Shown piece after piece: positions 41,614 to 50,265 of a DNA stretch of 64,000 nucleotides (position 1 is its first letter; each line of letters starts with the position of its first letter). The notes under the pieces are model-generated. The model searched no databases. It was not told the DNA's origin and was given only the letters and a program-made list of their open reading frames with translations. The stretch is from Rhizobium sp. L51/94 (GTDB lineage: Bacteria > Pseudomonadota > Alphaproteobacteria > Rhizobiales > Rhizobiaceae). The DNA lies in assembly GCF_019355555.1 (NCBI RefSeq), contig NZ_CP072142.1:124001-188000 (forward strand). Direction: 5' to 3'. Made by a program: the position numbers and the translations under genes.

Positions 41614-42564
41614 ATGAACCTCCACGTCCTCGTGTTGGTGATCAACCGATTGCTCGTGGCTGTCGTCACCTTGCTGATCGTGTCCTTCACCGTGTTTTTC
41701 GCAACCGAGATGCTGCCGGGCGATGTCGCCCAGATCCTTCTCGGTCAGGCAGCGACACCGGAAGCCGTGGCAGGTCTGCGGACCGCGATGCATCTCGACG
41801 ACCCTGCCTTCTACCGGTTTATTCACTGGCTCGGCGGTTTCGTCACCGGCGATCTCGGCATTTCCTATGCCAACAACATGCCCATCGCAAAGCTGATCGG
41901 TCCACGCTTCCTCAGCACGCTGAAACTGGCGACTGCCACTGCCCTGTTCTCCGTGCCGCTGGCCCTGACACTGGGCATAACCTCGGCGATTGCACGGGGC
42001 TCGATCTTTGACCGGATCGTCACCACGGTGACCATCGCGGTGATCTCCGTGCCAGAATTCATGGTCGCGACCTCAGCCGTTCTCGTCTTCGCGGTCTATC
42101 TGAAATGGCTTCCGGCGCTCTCCTTCGCCAACGAGGTCCACAGCTTCGGCGAGCTTCTGCGGGTCTTTGCCATGCCGGTGATCACGCTGAGCTTCGTCAT
42201 CTCGGCGCAGATGATCCGCATGACGCGGGCAGCGGTGATCGAGACGCTCGGAACGCCCTTTATCGAAATGGCGCTTCTGAAAGGAGCCTCGCGAACGCGG
42301 ATCGTGTTGAAGCACGCGCTTCCCAACGCGCTAGGACCGATCGTCAATGCCGTCGCGCTGTCGCTGTCCTACCTGCTCGGCGGCGTCATCATCGTTGAGA
42401 CGATCTTCAACTATCCCGGCATTGCCAAGATGATGGTGGATGCGGTGGCGACGCGCGACCTCCCGCTCATCCAGACCTGTTCGATGATCTTCTGTTTCGG
42501 TTACCTGATCCTGATCACGATTGCCGACATCATCGCCATCATGTCCAACCCGAGGCTGCGCTGA
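41614..42564 (+). CDS. ABC permease, DppB/GsiC-type
   Basis: A 316-residue inner-membrane permease from ATG 41614 (MNLHVLVLVINRLLVAVV). About six transmembrane segments; the first is followed by the periplasmic region LPGDVAQILLGQAATPEAV typical of DppB-type proteins. The coupling loop is GTPFIEMALLKGASRTRIVLKHALPN. It ends two bases before the next permease start, so translation is coupled. It pairs with 42567 as a heterodimer channel. Confidence 0.92.
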   Translation: MNLHVLVLVINRLLVAVVTLLIVSFTVFFATEMLPGDVAQILLGQAATPEAVAGLRTAMHLDDPAFYRFIHWLGGFVTGDLGISYANNMPIAKLIGPRFLSTLKLATATALFSVPLALTLGITSAIARGSIFDRIVTTVTIAVISVPEFMVATSAVLVFAVYLKWLPALSFANEVHSFGELLRVFAMPVITLSFVISAQMIRMTRAAVIETLGTPFIEMALLKGASRTRIVLKHALPNALGPIVNAVALSLSYLLGGVIIVETIFNYPGIAKMMVDAVATRDLPLIQTCSMIFCFGYLILITIADIIAIMSNPRLR

Positions 42565-42566
42565 CC

Positions 42567-43409
42567 ATGGCAAATTTCCCCGTATCCCCGGCACGTTTCG
42601 GCTACCGCTTCAACATCGTCGGCGTCCTCGGGCTGACCATCATCCTCGCCTGGTCACTGGTCGCTATTTTCGCGCCCCTGCTCATCCCCTATTCTATCGG
42701 CGATATCGTCGACTACGACTACTTCGGACCGATCTCGGCAAAATTCCTGCTCGGCACCGATTATCTCGGCCGAGACATCCTGTCGCGTATCCTGATGGGC
42801 GCGCGCTACACTGTGGGCATATCGCTTGCCGCCGTGGCTGTCGCCTGTTTCACCGGCGTCGCGCTCGGCATGAGTGCCGCCGTTGCCGGAGGATGGTTCG
42901 ACACGTGCCTCTCCCGTTTTCTTGACGCCTTGAGCTCCATTCCGAGCAAGCTCTTCGGGCTCGTCGTCGTTGCCGCTGTCGGCTCCTCCATACCGGTGCT
43001 CATCGTCACCCTGGCCGTGATCTACACGCCAGGCGCCTATCGCTTCAGCCGGGCGCTCGCCGTCAACATCAATACGATGGACTATGTCACTGTCGCCCGG
43101 GCCCGCGGCGAGAAGACCATCTACCTGATCGGTTCGGAAATCCTGCCGAACATCCTCGGTCCCGTGCTTGCCGATCTCGGCCTGCGCTTCGTGTTTATTG
43201 TCCTGCTGCTTTCGGGCCTGTCCTTCCTCGGCCTCGGCGTTCAGCCGCCGAACGCCGACTGGGGCGCGCTCGTGCGCGAAAACATCGGCGGCCTGCCTTT
43301 TGCAGCCCCTGCGGTGATCTTTCCGTCGATCGCCATCGCCAGCCTCACCATCAGCGTCAATCTTCTGATCGACAACCTGCCGCATAAAATCAGAGACCGG
43401 AGCATGTGA
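42567..43409 (+). CDS. ABC permease, DppC/GsiD-type
   Basis: A 280-residue inner-membrane permease with an N-terminal helix (VLGLTIILAWSLVAIFAPLL), the conserved LLGTDYLGRDILSRILMGAR that precedes the DppC core, and the EAA-like loop TMDYVTVARARGEKTIYLIGSEILPN. It ends FLGLGVQPPNADWGALVREN plus a last helix. Its TGA overlaps the ATG of the ATPase gene (TGATG at 43407-43411), a strong coupling. It forms the second half of the importer channel. Confidence 0.92.
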   Translation: MANFPVSPARFGYRFNIVGVLGLTIILAWSLVAIFAPLLIPYSIGDIVDYDYFGPISAKFLLGTDYLGRDILSRILMGARYTVGISLAAVAVACFTGVALGMSAAVAGGWFDTCLSRFLDALSSIPSKLFGLVVVAAVGSSIPVLIVTLAVIYTPGAYRFSRALAVNINTMDYVTVARARGEKTIYLIGSEILPNILGPVLADLGLRFVFIVLLLSGLSFLGLGVQPPNADWGALVRENIGGLPFAAPAVIFPSIAIASLTISVNLLIDNLPHKIRDRSM

Positions 43410-45070
43410 TGGCAAACCTTGTCGAAGTCCGCAATCTCGAGGTCGAGGCAAAGACCGATGCCAACCGCACCGTGGCAATCATCCGCGATGTGAGTTTCAA
43501 TATCGCCGAGGGCGAGATCGTCGCGCTGATCGGCGAAAGCGGCTCGGGCAAGACGACGATTGCCCTGACGATGATGGGCCATACGCGTCCGGGCTGCCGC
43601 ATCAGCGGCGGTTCGGTCCTATTGTCCGGCAACGACATGGCCGGCCTGCCCGAAAAGCGCCTCGCCAGCCTGCGCGGCACGCAAGTCGCATACGTGCCGC
43701 AAAGTGCTGCCGCAGCCTTCAATCCGGCGCAGACGATCATGGATCAGGTGATCGAGGTCGTGCGCATCCACAAGCTGATGCCCATCGACCAGGCCCGCTC
43801 GCGGGCGGTCGAACTGTTCAAGGCGCTGGCCCTGCCCGAAGCAGAGACCATCGGCGCGCGCTATCCGCACCAGGTCTCGGGCGGCCAGTTGCAGCGGCTC
43901 TCGGCCGCCATGGCGCTGATCGGCAATCCGAAGCTGGTGATCTTCGACGAACCGACAACGGCGCTCGATGTCACGACCCAGATCGACGTGCTCAGGGCCT
44001 TCAAGTCGGTCATGAAAAAGGGCGGCCTTGCCGGCGTCTATGTTTCCCACGACCTCGCCGTCGTTGCCCAGATCGCCGATCGCATCGTCGTTCTGAAGGA
44101 AGGTGAAATCCAGGAAATCGGCAAAACGGCGCAAATCCTGGCATCGCCGCAGCACCCCTACACGCGCCAACTCGTGGCAGCCTTCAAGCCGACCCTGCGG
44201 ATCCCACCGGCCCCAGTAGAGCAGGCGGCGCGACAGCCGCTGCTGGAGGTGGATGGGTTGTCGGCCGGCTATGGCCCGATCCAGCCGAATGGATTGCCGC
44301 TGGCTCTGGCGCTGAAATCCGTCAGCCTGAAACTCGACTACGGCCAGAACCTCGGCATCGTTGGGGAATCCGGCTGCGGAAAGTCGACACTGGCCCGGGC
44401 AATTGCCGGCATCCTGTCGCCGGCGTCCGGCCATATCATTTTCGACGGCAAGGAACTTGCACCAAACGCTGCCAGCCGCCGTCGCGACGAATTGCGCAAG
44501 CTGCAGATCGTCTTCCAATTCGCAGACACCGCGCTCAACCCGTCCAAATCGATCTCGGACATTCTGGAGCGACCGCTTGCCTTCTATCACGGCATGGCGA
44601 AGGGCCAGCGGCAAGCCCGCATCGATCAGCTGCTCGACATGGTGCATCTGCCGCGCAGCGTGAAATACCGGCGACCTGCCGAATTGTCGGGCGGGCAGAA
44701 ACAGCGCATCAATCTGGCAAGAGCGCTGGCTGCCGAGCCCAAACTCATTCTTTGCGACGAGATCACCTCGGCCCTCGACACCGTCGTGGCTGCGGCGATC
44801 ATCGATCTGCTGAAAGAGCTGCAGACCGAACTCGGGCTGTCCTACATCTTCATCAGCCATGATCTCTCGGTCGTGCAGGCGATCTGCGACGAGATCGCAG
44901 TGATGTATGCCGGCGAAAAGATCGAACAGATCGCGCCGTCCGACTTCGGCAATTCCGGCGGACATCCCTATTCGCGGCTGCTCTATTCCTCGGTGCCGAA
45001 GCTCGATCCCACCTGGCTCGACGGCCTCGAGCGGGACCCTGAACTTGTTGCGGCCTTTGCAAAGCGCTGA
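43409..45070 (+). CDS. Fused double-domain ABC ATPase (DppDF/GsiA-type)
   Basis: A 553-residue protein joining two NBDs that are usually separate DppD and DppF subunits. Domain 1: Walker A GESGSGKTT, signature VSGGQLQR, Walker B LVIFDEPTTALD. Domain 2: GESGCGKST, LSGGQKQRINLARAL, Walker B LILCDEITSALD. Domain 2 has Ile-Thr for the usual Pro-Thr after Asp-Glu; the catalytic Glu is kept. The end of domain 1 has the oligopeptide-type tail (HPYTRQLVAAF). It energises the importer. Last gene of the operon; the Lrp gene converges on it with a 13-base gap. Confidence 0.93.
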   Translation: MANLVEVRNLEVEAKTDANRTVAIIRDVSFNIAEGEIVALIGESGSGKTTIALTMMGHTRPGCRISGGSVLLSGNDMAGLPEKRLASLRGTQVAYVPQSAAAAFNPAQTIMDQVIEVVRIHKLMPIDQARSRAVELFKALALPEAETIGARYPHQVSGGQLQRLSAAMALIGNPKLVIFDEPTTALDVTTQIDVLRAFKSVMKKGGLAGVYVSHDLAVVAQIADRIVVLKEGEIQEIGKTAQILASPQHPYTRQLVAAFKPTLRIPPAPVEQAARQPLLEVDGLSAGYGPIQPNGLPLALALKSVSLKLDYGQNLGIVGESGCGKSTLARAIAGILSPASGHIIFDGKELAPNAASRRRDELRKLQIVFQFADTALNPSKSISDILERPLAFYHGMAKGQRQARIDQLLDMVHLPRSVKYRRPAELSGGQKQRINLARALAAEPKLILCDEITSALDTVVAAAIIDLLKELQTELGLSYIFISHDLSVVQAICDEIAVMYAGEKIEQIAPSDFGNSGGHPYSRLLYSSVPKLDPTWLDGLERDPELVAAFAKR

Positions 45071-45083
45071 GATCGGCGGCCGG

Positions 45084-45560
45084 CTACATCGGGAAAAGGC
45101 TGGTCAGCGGCATATGCGACCGGGTAATCGGCGATTTCAGCACGACGAAGCTGAAATATTTGTCGATGCCGATATCCATGTCGATGAGGCGTTCCATGAT
45201 CGTCTGGTATTCGGTGATGCTGCCGGTGACGAACTTGATGAGATAATCGTATCCGCCCGAGACCAGATGGCACTCGATGACGGAGTCGACCTTCTCGATG
45301 GCCGCCAGAAACCGGGCGAAATCGATCTGCCGATGGTTCTTCAACGTCACTTCCGTAAAGACCGTCAGGGTCTGCCCGAGCTTGGCAACGTTGATCTGTG
45401 CCGAGTAGCTGACGATATAGCCTTCCGCCTGCAGCTTCTTGACCCGCATCAGGCAGGGACTGGGCGACAGGTTGACCAGATCCGCCAACTCCACATTGGT
45501 GATGCGGCCGTTCTTCTGCAGTTCGGAGAGAATCTTGATGTCGATCCGGTCGAGTTTCAT
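45084..45560 (-). CDS. Lrp/AsnC family transcriptional regulator
   Basis: A 158-residue regulator from ATG 45560 (MKLDRIDIKILSELQ). The N-terminal winged HTH is TNVELADLVNLSPSPCLMRV, followed by the RAM/AsnC ligand domain (VFTEVTLKNHRQIDFARFLA, SGGYDYLIKFVTGSITEYQ). Members sense amino acids and control their transport and breakdown. It is divergent from the FAD oxidase at 45799 and convergent with the peptide-type importer, so it is the probable local regulator for one or both. The effector is likely the amino compound handled here; no operator recognised. Confidence 0.92.
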   Translation of the reverse strand: MKLDRIDIKILSELQKNGRITNVELADLVNLSPSPCLMRVKKLQAEGYIVSYSAQINVAKLGQTLTVFTEVTLKNHRQIDFARFLAAIEKVDSVIECHLVSGGYDYLIKFVTGSITEYQTIMERLIDMDIGIDKYFSFVVLKSPITRSHMPLTSLFPM

Positions 45561-45798
45561 CAGCGCTCCATGCCGTCCGGTGCTCATTCACCGCGCTTGC
45601 CACAGCATATTATGCGGAATGAAAAATGCATCAAGCCGGGCAAGGCCGCTCTCACCCTGCAAATCGCGCAATTGACAAGTTGAGCAGAATAATCTTCCAG
45701 CGATGGCAGTCTCGCCATGAAATGCTGATTGGCCATGCTCTGCGGCAAACGCTAGCGCAAGTCTCTGGCTATAATTATGTCTTCATTGGAGAAATCGC

Positions 45799-47124
45799 AT
45801 GCCCGCGCCGCTTTTCAAGATCGAGACAACACCGGATTTGCCTGCGGAAGCGGATGTCGTCGTTATCGGCGGAGGCGTCGTCGGCGTCTTCTCGGCATAT
45901 TATCTCGCCCGTCGCGGCTTTCGCGTCGCACTTGTCGAAAAGGGCTACGTCGGCGCGGAGCAATCCAGCCGAAACTGGGGATGGTGCCGCCAGCAAAATC
46001 GAGATGCCCGCGAATTGCCGATGGCGACGAAAAGTCTCGCCCTGTGGGACAAGCTTGCCGGCGATCTCGGCGAGGACGTCGGCTTCACCAAGTGCGGGCT
46101 GCTTTATCTGAGCGACAACGAAGCCGAGATAGCCGGCTGGGCCCGCTGGCGCGATTTTGCGGCAACCGTCGGGGTCACGACGCACGTGCTCACTGCCGAA
46201 GAGGCCACACAGCGCGGACAGGCCACCGGCAAGCGCTGGAAAGGCGGCGTATTTTCGCCGAGCGACGGCATCGCCGACCCGGCCCGTGCGGCACCGATCG
46301 TGGCACGCGGCATCATCGCTGCCGGCGGTTCCGTCCACCAGCTCTGTACTGCGCGGGGCGTTGAAACCGAGGCCGGGCGCGTCAGCGGCGTGATCACAGA
46401 GGCCGGCACCATCCGAACAAAGACCGTTGTGCTGGCCGGCGGCGCCTGGGCCTCCTCCTTCTGCCGCCAGCTCGGCATCCGCTTTCCGCAAGCCTCGGTC
46501 CGGTCGTCGATTCTGTCGGTGGGACCGGGCGCCGAAGGCATTCCAGATGCGCTTCACACTGCCGAGGTTTCGGTGACGCGCCGGGGCAATGGCGGTTACA
46601 CGCTGGCCATCAGCGGCCGGGCGCGTGTCGATCCGACGGCGCAACAGGTGCGCTTTGCCCGCGAGTTCGTGCCGATGTTTGCCAAGCGCCGCCGCAGCCT
46701 GGCGCTGGGCGGGGCCGAGGGATGGCGATCAGGACACGAGAGCGTCACGAAATGGCGGCTCGATGCCCCCACCCCGATGGAGCGCAATCGCGTTCTCGAC
46801 CCGACGCCGGATCAATCGCAGATCGACGAGACGCTGCGGCGGGCCCGAAAGCTTCTGCCGGGACTAAAGGATATCGGCCAAGAGAGCGCCTGGGCCGGCT
46901 ACATCGACAGCACGCCGGACGGGGTTCCCGCCATCGGCGAAATTGCGAGCCTCCCCGGGCTGATCCTCGCGGCCGGCCTCAGCGGCCATGGCTTTGGCAT
47001 CGGACCGGGCGCTGGCCATCTGGTGGCTGATATCATTGCCGGAACGCCGCCGCTGGTAGACCCGGTACCTTACGACCCCGCGCGGTTGAGCAAATCGGTC
47101 TGGGGCAAGGTTGCCGACTTCTGA
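45799..47124 (+). CDS. FAD-dependent D-amino-acid dehydrogenase/oxidase-like (DAO family)
   Basis: A 441-residue flavoprotein. The FAD-binding motif VVVIGGGVVGVFSAYYLARR lies at about residues 15-34, then EKGYVGAEQSSRNWGWCRQQ, a variant of the S-S-x-N-x-G motif of DadA/SoxB-like enzymes. The C-terminal FAD contact is LSGHGFGIGPGAGHLVADI. It is distinct from the PuuB-like oxidase at 34300. Likely role: oxidative deamination of an amino acid, feeding electrons to the respiratory chain or oxygen. It is divergent from the Lrp regulator, which may control it. Confidence 0.88.
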   Translation: MPAPLFKIETTPDLPAEADVVVIGGGVVGVFSAYYLARRGFRVALVEKGYVGAEQSSRNWGWCRQQNRDARELPMATKSLALWDKLAGDLGEDVGFTKCGLLYLSDNEAEIAGWARWRDFAATVGVTTHVLTAEEATQRGQATGKRWKGGVFSPSDGIADPARAAPIVARGIIAAGGSVHQLCTARGVETEAGRVSGVITEAGTIRTKTVVLAGGAWASSFCRQLGIRFPQASVRSSILSVGPGAEGIPDALHTAEVSVTRRGNGGYTLAISGRARVDPTAQQVRFAREFVPMFAKRRRSLALGGAEGWRSGHESVTKWRLDAPTPMERNRVLDPTPDQSQIDETLRRARKLLPGLKDIGQESAWAGYIDSTPDGVPAIGEIASLPGLILAAGLSGHGFGIGPGAGHLVADIIAGTPPLVDPVPYDPARLSKSVWGKVADF

Positions 47125-47155
47125 GCATGCCGACGCCACGGGGCGCCGGTGACGC

Positions 47156-48184
47156 TCAGCGCGACGCGACCCAGTTCTGCCACTCGCCGCCGCTGCCGTG
47201 GAACACGTTGAGGTCGATCTTGCCACGCACGCCGTCCGTCAGGCCGGAGCCGGAATATTGCCAGAACAGCCATTTGCGCCCGGGATAGAGTTCCGACGGA
47301 TGAGCGGCAACGGAGTGCAGCCAGAAGGGATAATCCAGCAGTTCGCCCTGCAGGTTGTCGCGATAGAAATCCGGCGCTGTGTAGATGATCGGCCGGCGGC
47401 CATAATGGCGCTCCAGTTTCTCGGCGAAGACCTGGATCTTTTCGAGCACTTTTGCCCGTGAAATCCGCTGCTTGCAGGCCGATTGGCCGTTCCATTCGAC
47501 ATCGATGACGGGCGGCAGCGCATTGGCCTCGCGGGGTACGTTGCGGATGAACCAGTCTGCCTGCTCGCCGGCCGTGCGGCACCAGTAGAAGAAGTGGTAG
47601 GCGCCGCGGCGCACGCCGGCTTCCTTGGCCTTGCGCCAGTTGGTCTTGAACATCGGGTCTAGATGGTCGCCGCCATCGGTGGCCTTGATATAGGCGAAGT
47701 TCGCCCCTTGCGTGCGCAGCCGGTCCCAGTCGATATCGCCCTGCCAGCGCGAAACGTCGACGCCGTGGACCTCGAGCTTGCGCGGGTTGGATCGCCCGAA
47801 ATTCATCGGCTTGGCATCCCTGAACCGATGGCCGTAGATCTGCCCGGCGGAGCGTGCGGCGGAAGGCATCTCCGGCATCGCCATCGCCACCTGGAGCGCG
47901 GGCCGCGAGCCCGGCACTGGCAGGCCGATGTTGCCGGAAGGAGAGGCAAAGCCCAATGGTTCCGGCATTGCCCCTGCCAAATTCGACTGGCCGCGCGCGG
48001 CCACGACTTTCGGCGCGGACTGCCCGACATTGGCCGGCGGCACCACGGCCGATGGTCGGGTGATCGAACCCGTCGTCTCCTGTGAGGGGACGGCGGCGGC
48101 GGCAGCCTCGGGCGCCGAACGCGATGTGCAGCCGGACAAAAGCACGCAGGCCGAGACGATTGCTGACAAAATGAATGAACGCAT
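47156..48184 (-). CDS. GH25 lysozyme-like lipoprotein
   Basis: A 342-residue protein from ATG 48184. Its signal sequence ends in a lipobox (LLSGC), so it is a lipoprotein. An Ala/Pro-rich linker of about 110 residues leads to a GH25 domain: VHGVDVSRWQGDIDWDRLR, FAYIKATDGGDH, GVRRGAYHFFYWC, the catalytic pair in VIDVEWNG (Asp-x-Glu), and LFWQYSGSG near the end. It should cleave the MurNAc-GlcNAc bond of peptidoglycan. Anchored to a membrane, it probably takes part in cell-wall remodelling rather than killing. It stands alone and converges with the FAD oxidase gene. Confidence 0.9.
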   Translation of the reverse strand: MRSFILSAIVSACVLLSGCTSRSAPEAAAAAVPSQETTGSITRPSAVVPPANVGQSAPKVVAARGQSNLAGAMPEPLGFASPSGNIGLPVPGSRPALQVAMAMPEMPSAARSAGQIYGHRFRDAKPMNFGRSNPRKLEVHGVDVSRWQGDIDWDRLRTQGANFAYIKATDGGDHLDPMFKTNWRKAKEAGVRRGAYHFFYWCRTAGEQADWFIRNVPREANALPPVIDVEWNGQSACKQRISRAKVLEKIQVFAEKLERHYGRRPIIYTAPDFYRDNLQGELLDYPFWLHSVAAHPSELYPGRKWLFWQYSGSGLTDGVRGKIDLNVFHGSGGEWQNWVASR

Positions 48185-48405
48185 GAGAACCCGTACGCAA
48201 GACAATCGCCCATGGAGACGGGCGAATGACCGCGCCGGCGCCAATTACTAACGCCAGATTAGCAAAAAAGACTGAATGCGATCTTTACGCAGCAGACATT
48301 TGCATTTTTCCTCGCACCGCAAAGCGAGGTATCTCGTTCAACATTCCGTCATCCGCCGGACAATGCCCTCCGTTTCGATATTCGTGCCCGAAAGTCTGCA
48401 GGTCG

Positions 48406-49563
48406 TTATTTCCTGAACAGCCTCTCCAGGAACGTCACGAATGACGGCCGCCACACATCCATCTCGTGCTGCAGGCCAGGATATTCGTGGTATTCATAAG
48501 CGATCTTGTTCTTGTCCAATGTCGCTTTGAGGCCGGCGATGTCCTTGCCGGTCACCTGATCCTTGGTGCCGACCGTGACGGTGAAATTGCGCAGGTTCCT
48601 GTTGATCCTGGCAGGATCGTTCAAGGCATCGTCAACGGCCTTGTTAGGCACAGTCGTGGTCGACACGCCGCTGAAGGTCGCCACCCAGCCGAAGGTGCCG
48701 AGATGCGAAAAGCCCGAGACAAGCGCCTGGTATCCGCCCTGCGACAGACCGGCCACGGCCCGGCCGTCGGCGTCGTTGCGAAGCCGGTAATGGCTTTTCA
48801 TATAGGGAATGAGGTCTTCCATCAGCTCGCGGTCCGCTGCCTCAGCATTGACGGGATAGAATGTCTTGCGCCGGTCTGCGGCGGGGAAATTCTCGGCGAT
48901 GGCCTCATCCACATCGGTCTCCGTGTCCGGAATAACGACGATCATCGGCCGGATCTTGTTTTCCGCCATGAGATTGTCGAGGATCTGCGGCGCCCTGCCC
49001 TGGCTAATCCAGGACGCGGCGGTGTCGCCGAAGCCGTGATAAAGATAGAGCACGGGGAGCCGCTTGGAGGCGTCGCTGTAGCCGGGCGGCGTATAGACAT
49101 ACATCTGCCGCTCGGAGTTCAGAGCCTTCGAATGCAGCGTTACGAGCCTTAGATCGCCGTGTGCGACATTGCGGGTGTCGAGAATACTGCCGGGCACCAG
49201 AATGAGGCTGCTATTGACTTGCCGCTGCGGCTTGGGCGCATTGCTGCCGGTATCGATGCTGCGGAACCCGTCGACGTTAAAGTAGTATTCATAGAGATTG
49301 GGCTTCAGCGGTTCGCTTTGCATAGACCACACGCCGGTGTCGCTACGCTGCATTGGCATTGGATCGCCGGTCCCCAGCACCACAGACACGGATTTGGCCG
49401 ACGGCGCATACAAGCGGAAGATGATCGATCCGTCTTTCTCGACCGAGGTCACGAACTCTTTCAACGGACGGTCCGAGGGCGCCGCCGCCGGCAGATCGAC
49501 AGCAGACGCGGGTATGCCGATCAGGCATCCGGCAATCGAGAGAACAGGCAAAAGCAACCGCAT
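48406..49563 (-). CDS. Secreted enterochelin-esterase-like alpha/beta hydrolase
   Basis: A 385-residue protein from ATG 49563 (MRLLLPVLSIAGCLIGIPAS) with GGAGGTTTTC upstream. The signal peptide ends at about ASA. An N-terminal E-set/CBM48-like domain (IIFRLYAPSAKSVSVVLGTG, LKPNLYEYYFNVDG) precedes the esterase D/Fes-type hydrolase domain. That domain holds LPVLYLYHGFGDTAASW, the nucleophile Ser in AVAGLSQGGYQA, and the catalytic His in GLQHEMDVW. The architecture is that of feruloyl/acetyl-xylan esterases and siderophore esterases. No iron-uptake genes are nearby, so a plant-polysaccharide ester is equally likely. Confidence 0.87.
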   Translation of the reverse strand: MRLLLPVLSIAGCLIGIPASAVDLPAAAPSDRPLKEFVTSVEKDGSIIFRLYAPSAKSVSVVLGTGDPMPMQRSDTGVWSMQSEPLKPNLYEYYFNVDGFRSIDTGSNAPKPQRQVNSSLILVPGSILDTRNVAHGDLRLVTLHSKALNSERQMYVYTPPGYSDASKRLPVLYLYHGFGDTAASWISQGRAPQILDNLMAENKIRPMIVVIPDTETDVDEAIAENFPAADRRKTFYPVNAEAADRELMEDLIPYMKSHYRLRNDADGRAVAGLSQGGYQALVSGFSHLGTFGWVATFSGVSTTTVPNKAVDDALNDPARINRNLRNFTVTVGTKDQVTGKDIAGLKATLDKNKIAYEYHEYPGLQHEMDVWRPSFVTFLERLFRK

Positions 49564-50265
49564 GAAAACCTCCTCCAAAAAATTTCAAAACAGACGACTC
49601 GGCTGGTCAGCCTAAGGATGGCCCATAAACTTTCAACATAATTACACTGGGGAGCAGAAAAGGGTACCGATCGAGAGGCAGATAGCGGGTTGGAAAGGAA
49701 GCAGCGCGTTTGAGCCTCTCCTCGCCGGACAATGGCCATAGGCACGCCCTGCCCTTCACGGCACGGGTTACCTTTTCTGACATACCCCCTCCTTTGACCC
49801 TCGGTTTTGCAATGACAGGATCTTTATAGTAAGGGTTCGGTCTGAGCCTGGAACTTGCCCGTTGCGGGCGACATGGTGCGCGCCCTCGTGAGCCTGGCGG
49901 AGCACGCCTTGGGGGGTCTGGACGGCATCACCATGCTGCTCCCGCGCCAGGAGCTGTTCCTCTATATGTATGTGAGGAAGGACGCGGCCCTCTCGTCCCA
50001 GATCGAGCGCACGCAATCGACCCTTTCGGACCTGCTCTGCTTCGAGACCGGGTCGCAGACCGGCTGCTCTTCGGCAGGACCCTTTAGCGACCTGGTGAGC
50101 TCCTGAACGCGGCCGAGGCGGATGTCCTCGTCTCGCATGTGCTTTTCGAAAGCCGCCTACCGAGCTGCTCGAACTTGTCGATCATGAGCTTGCTGATCTC
50201 GCTTTCGGAGAAGCGCTGCGGGCCGGTGTCCGTGCTCGTGCGGAGGCTTTCTTAACCGGTCGAAC
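49564..50265. other. Intergenic stretch with gene remnants
   Basis: About 700 bases between the esterase and VOC genes with no intact gene. It holds a Fic-family fragment (49855-50106, annotated separately). On the minus strand at 50160-50250 a short open stretch reads TDTGPQRFSESEISKLMIDK, which looks protein-like but is unassigned. This appears to be a site of gene decay. Confidence 0.5.
49855..50106 (+). pseudogene. Fic-family protein, N-terminal remnant
   Basis: The frame reads MVRALVSLAEHALGGLDGIT, then LLPRQELFLYMYVRKDAALS and SQIERTQSTLSDLLCFETG. This matches the N-terminal helical region of Fic/DOC AMPylators, including the inhibitory-helix pattern normally SSxIEGTQ (here SSQIERTQ, so Gly is replaced by Arg). 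The homology stops at about 50052, and the catalytic HPFxxGNGR motif is nowhere nearby. It is therefore a truncated remnant without activity. The upstream end is also cut. Confidence 0.65.

Noticed and set aside
43619..44965. A 448-codon antisense frame in the fused peptide ATPase gene
   Set aside because: Shadow of a gene with two complete NBDs.
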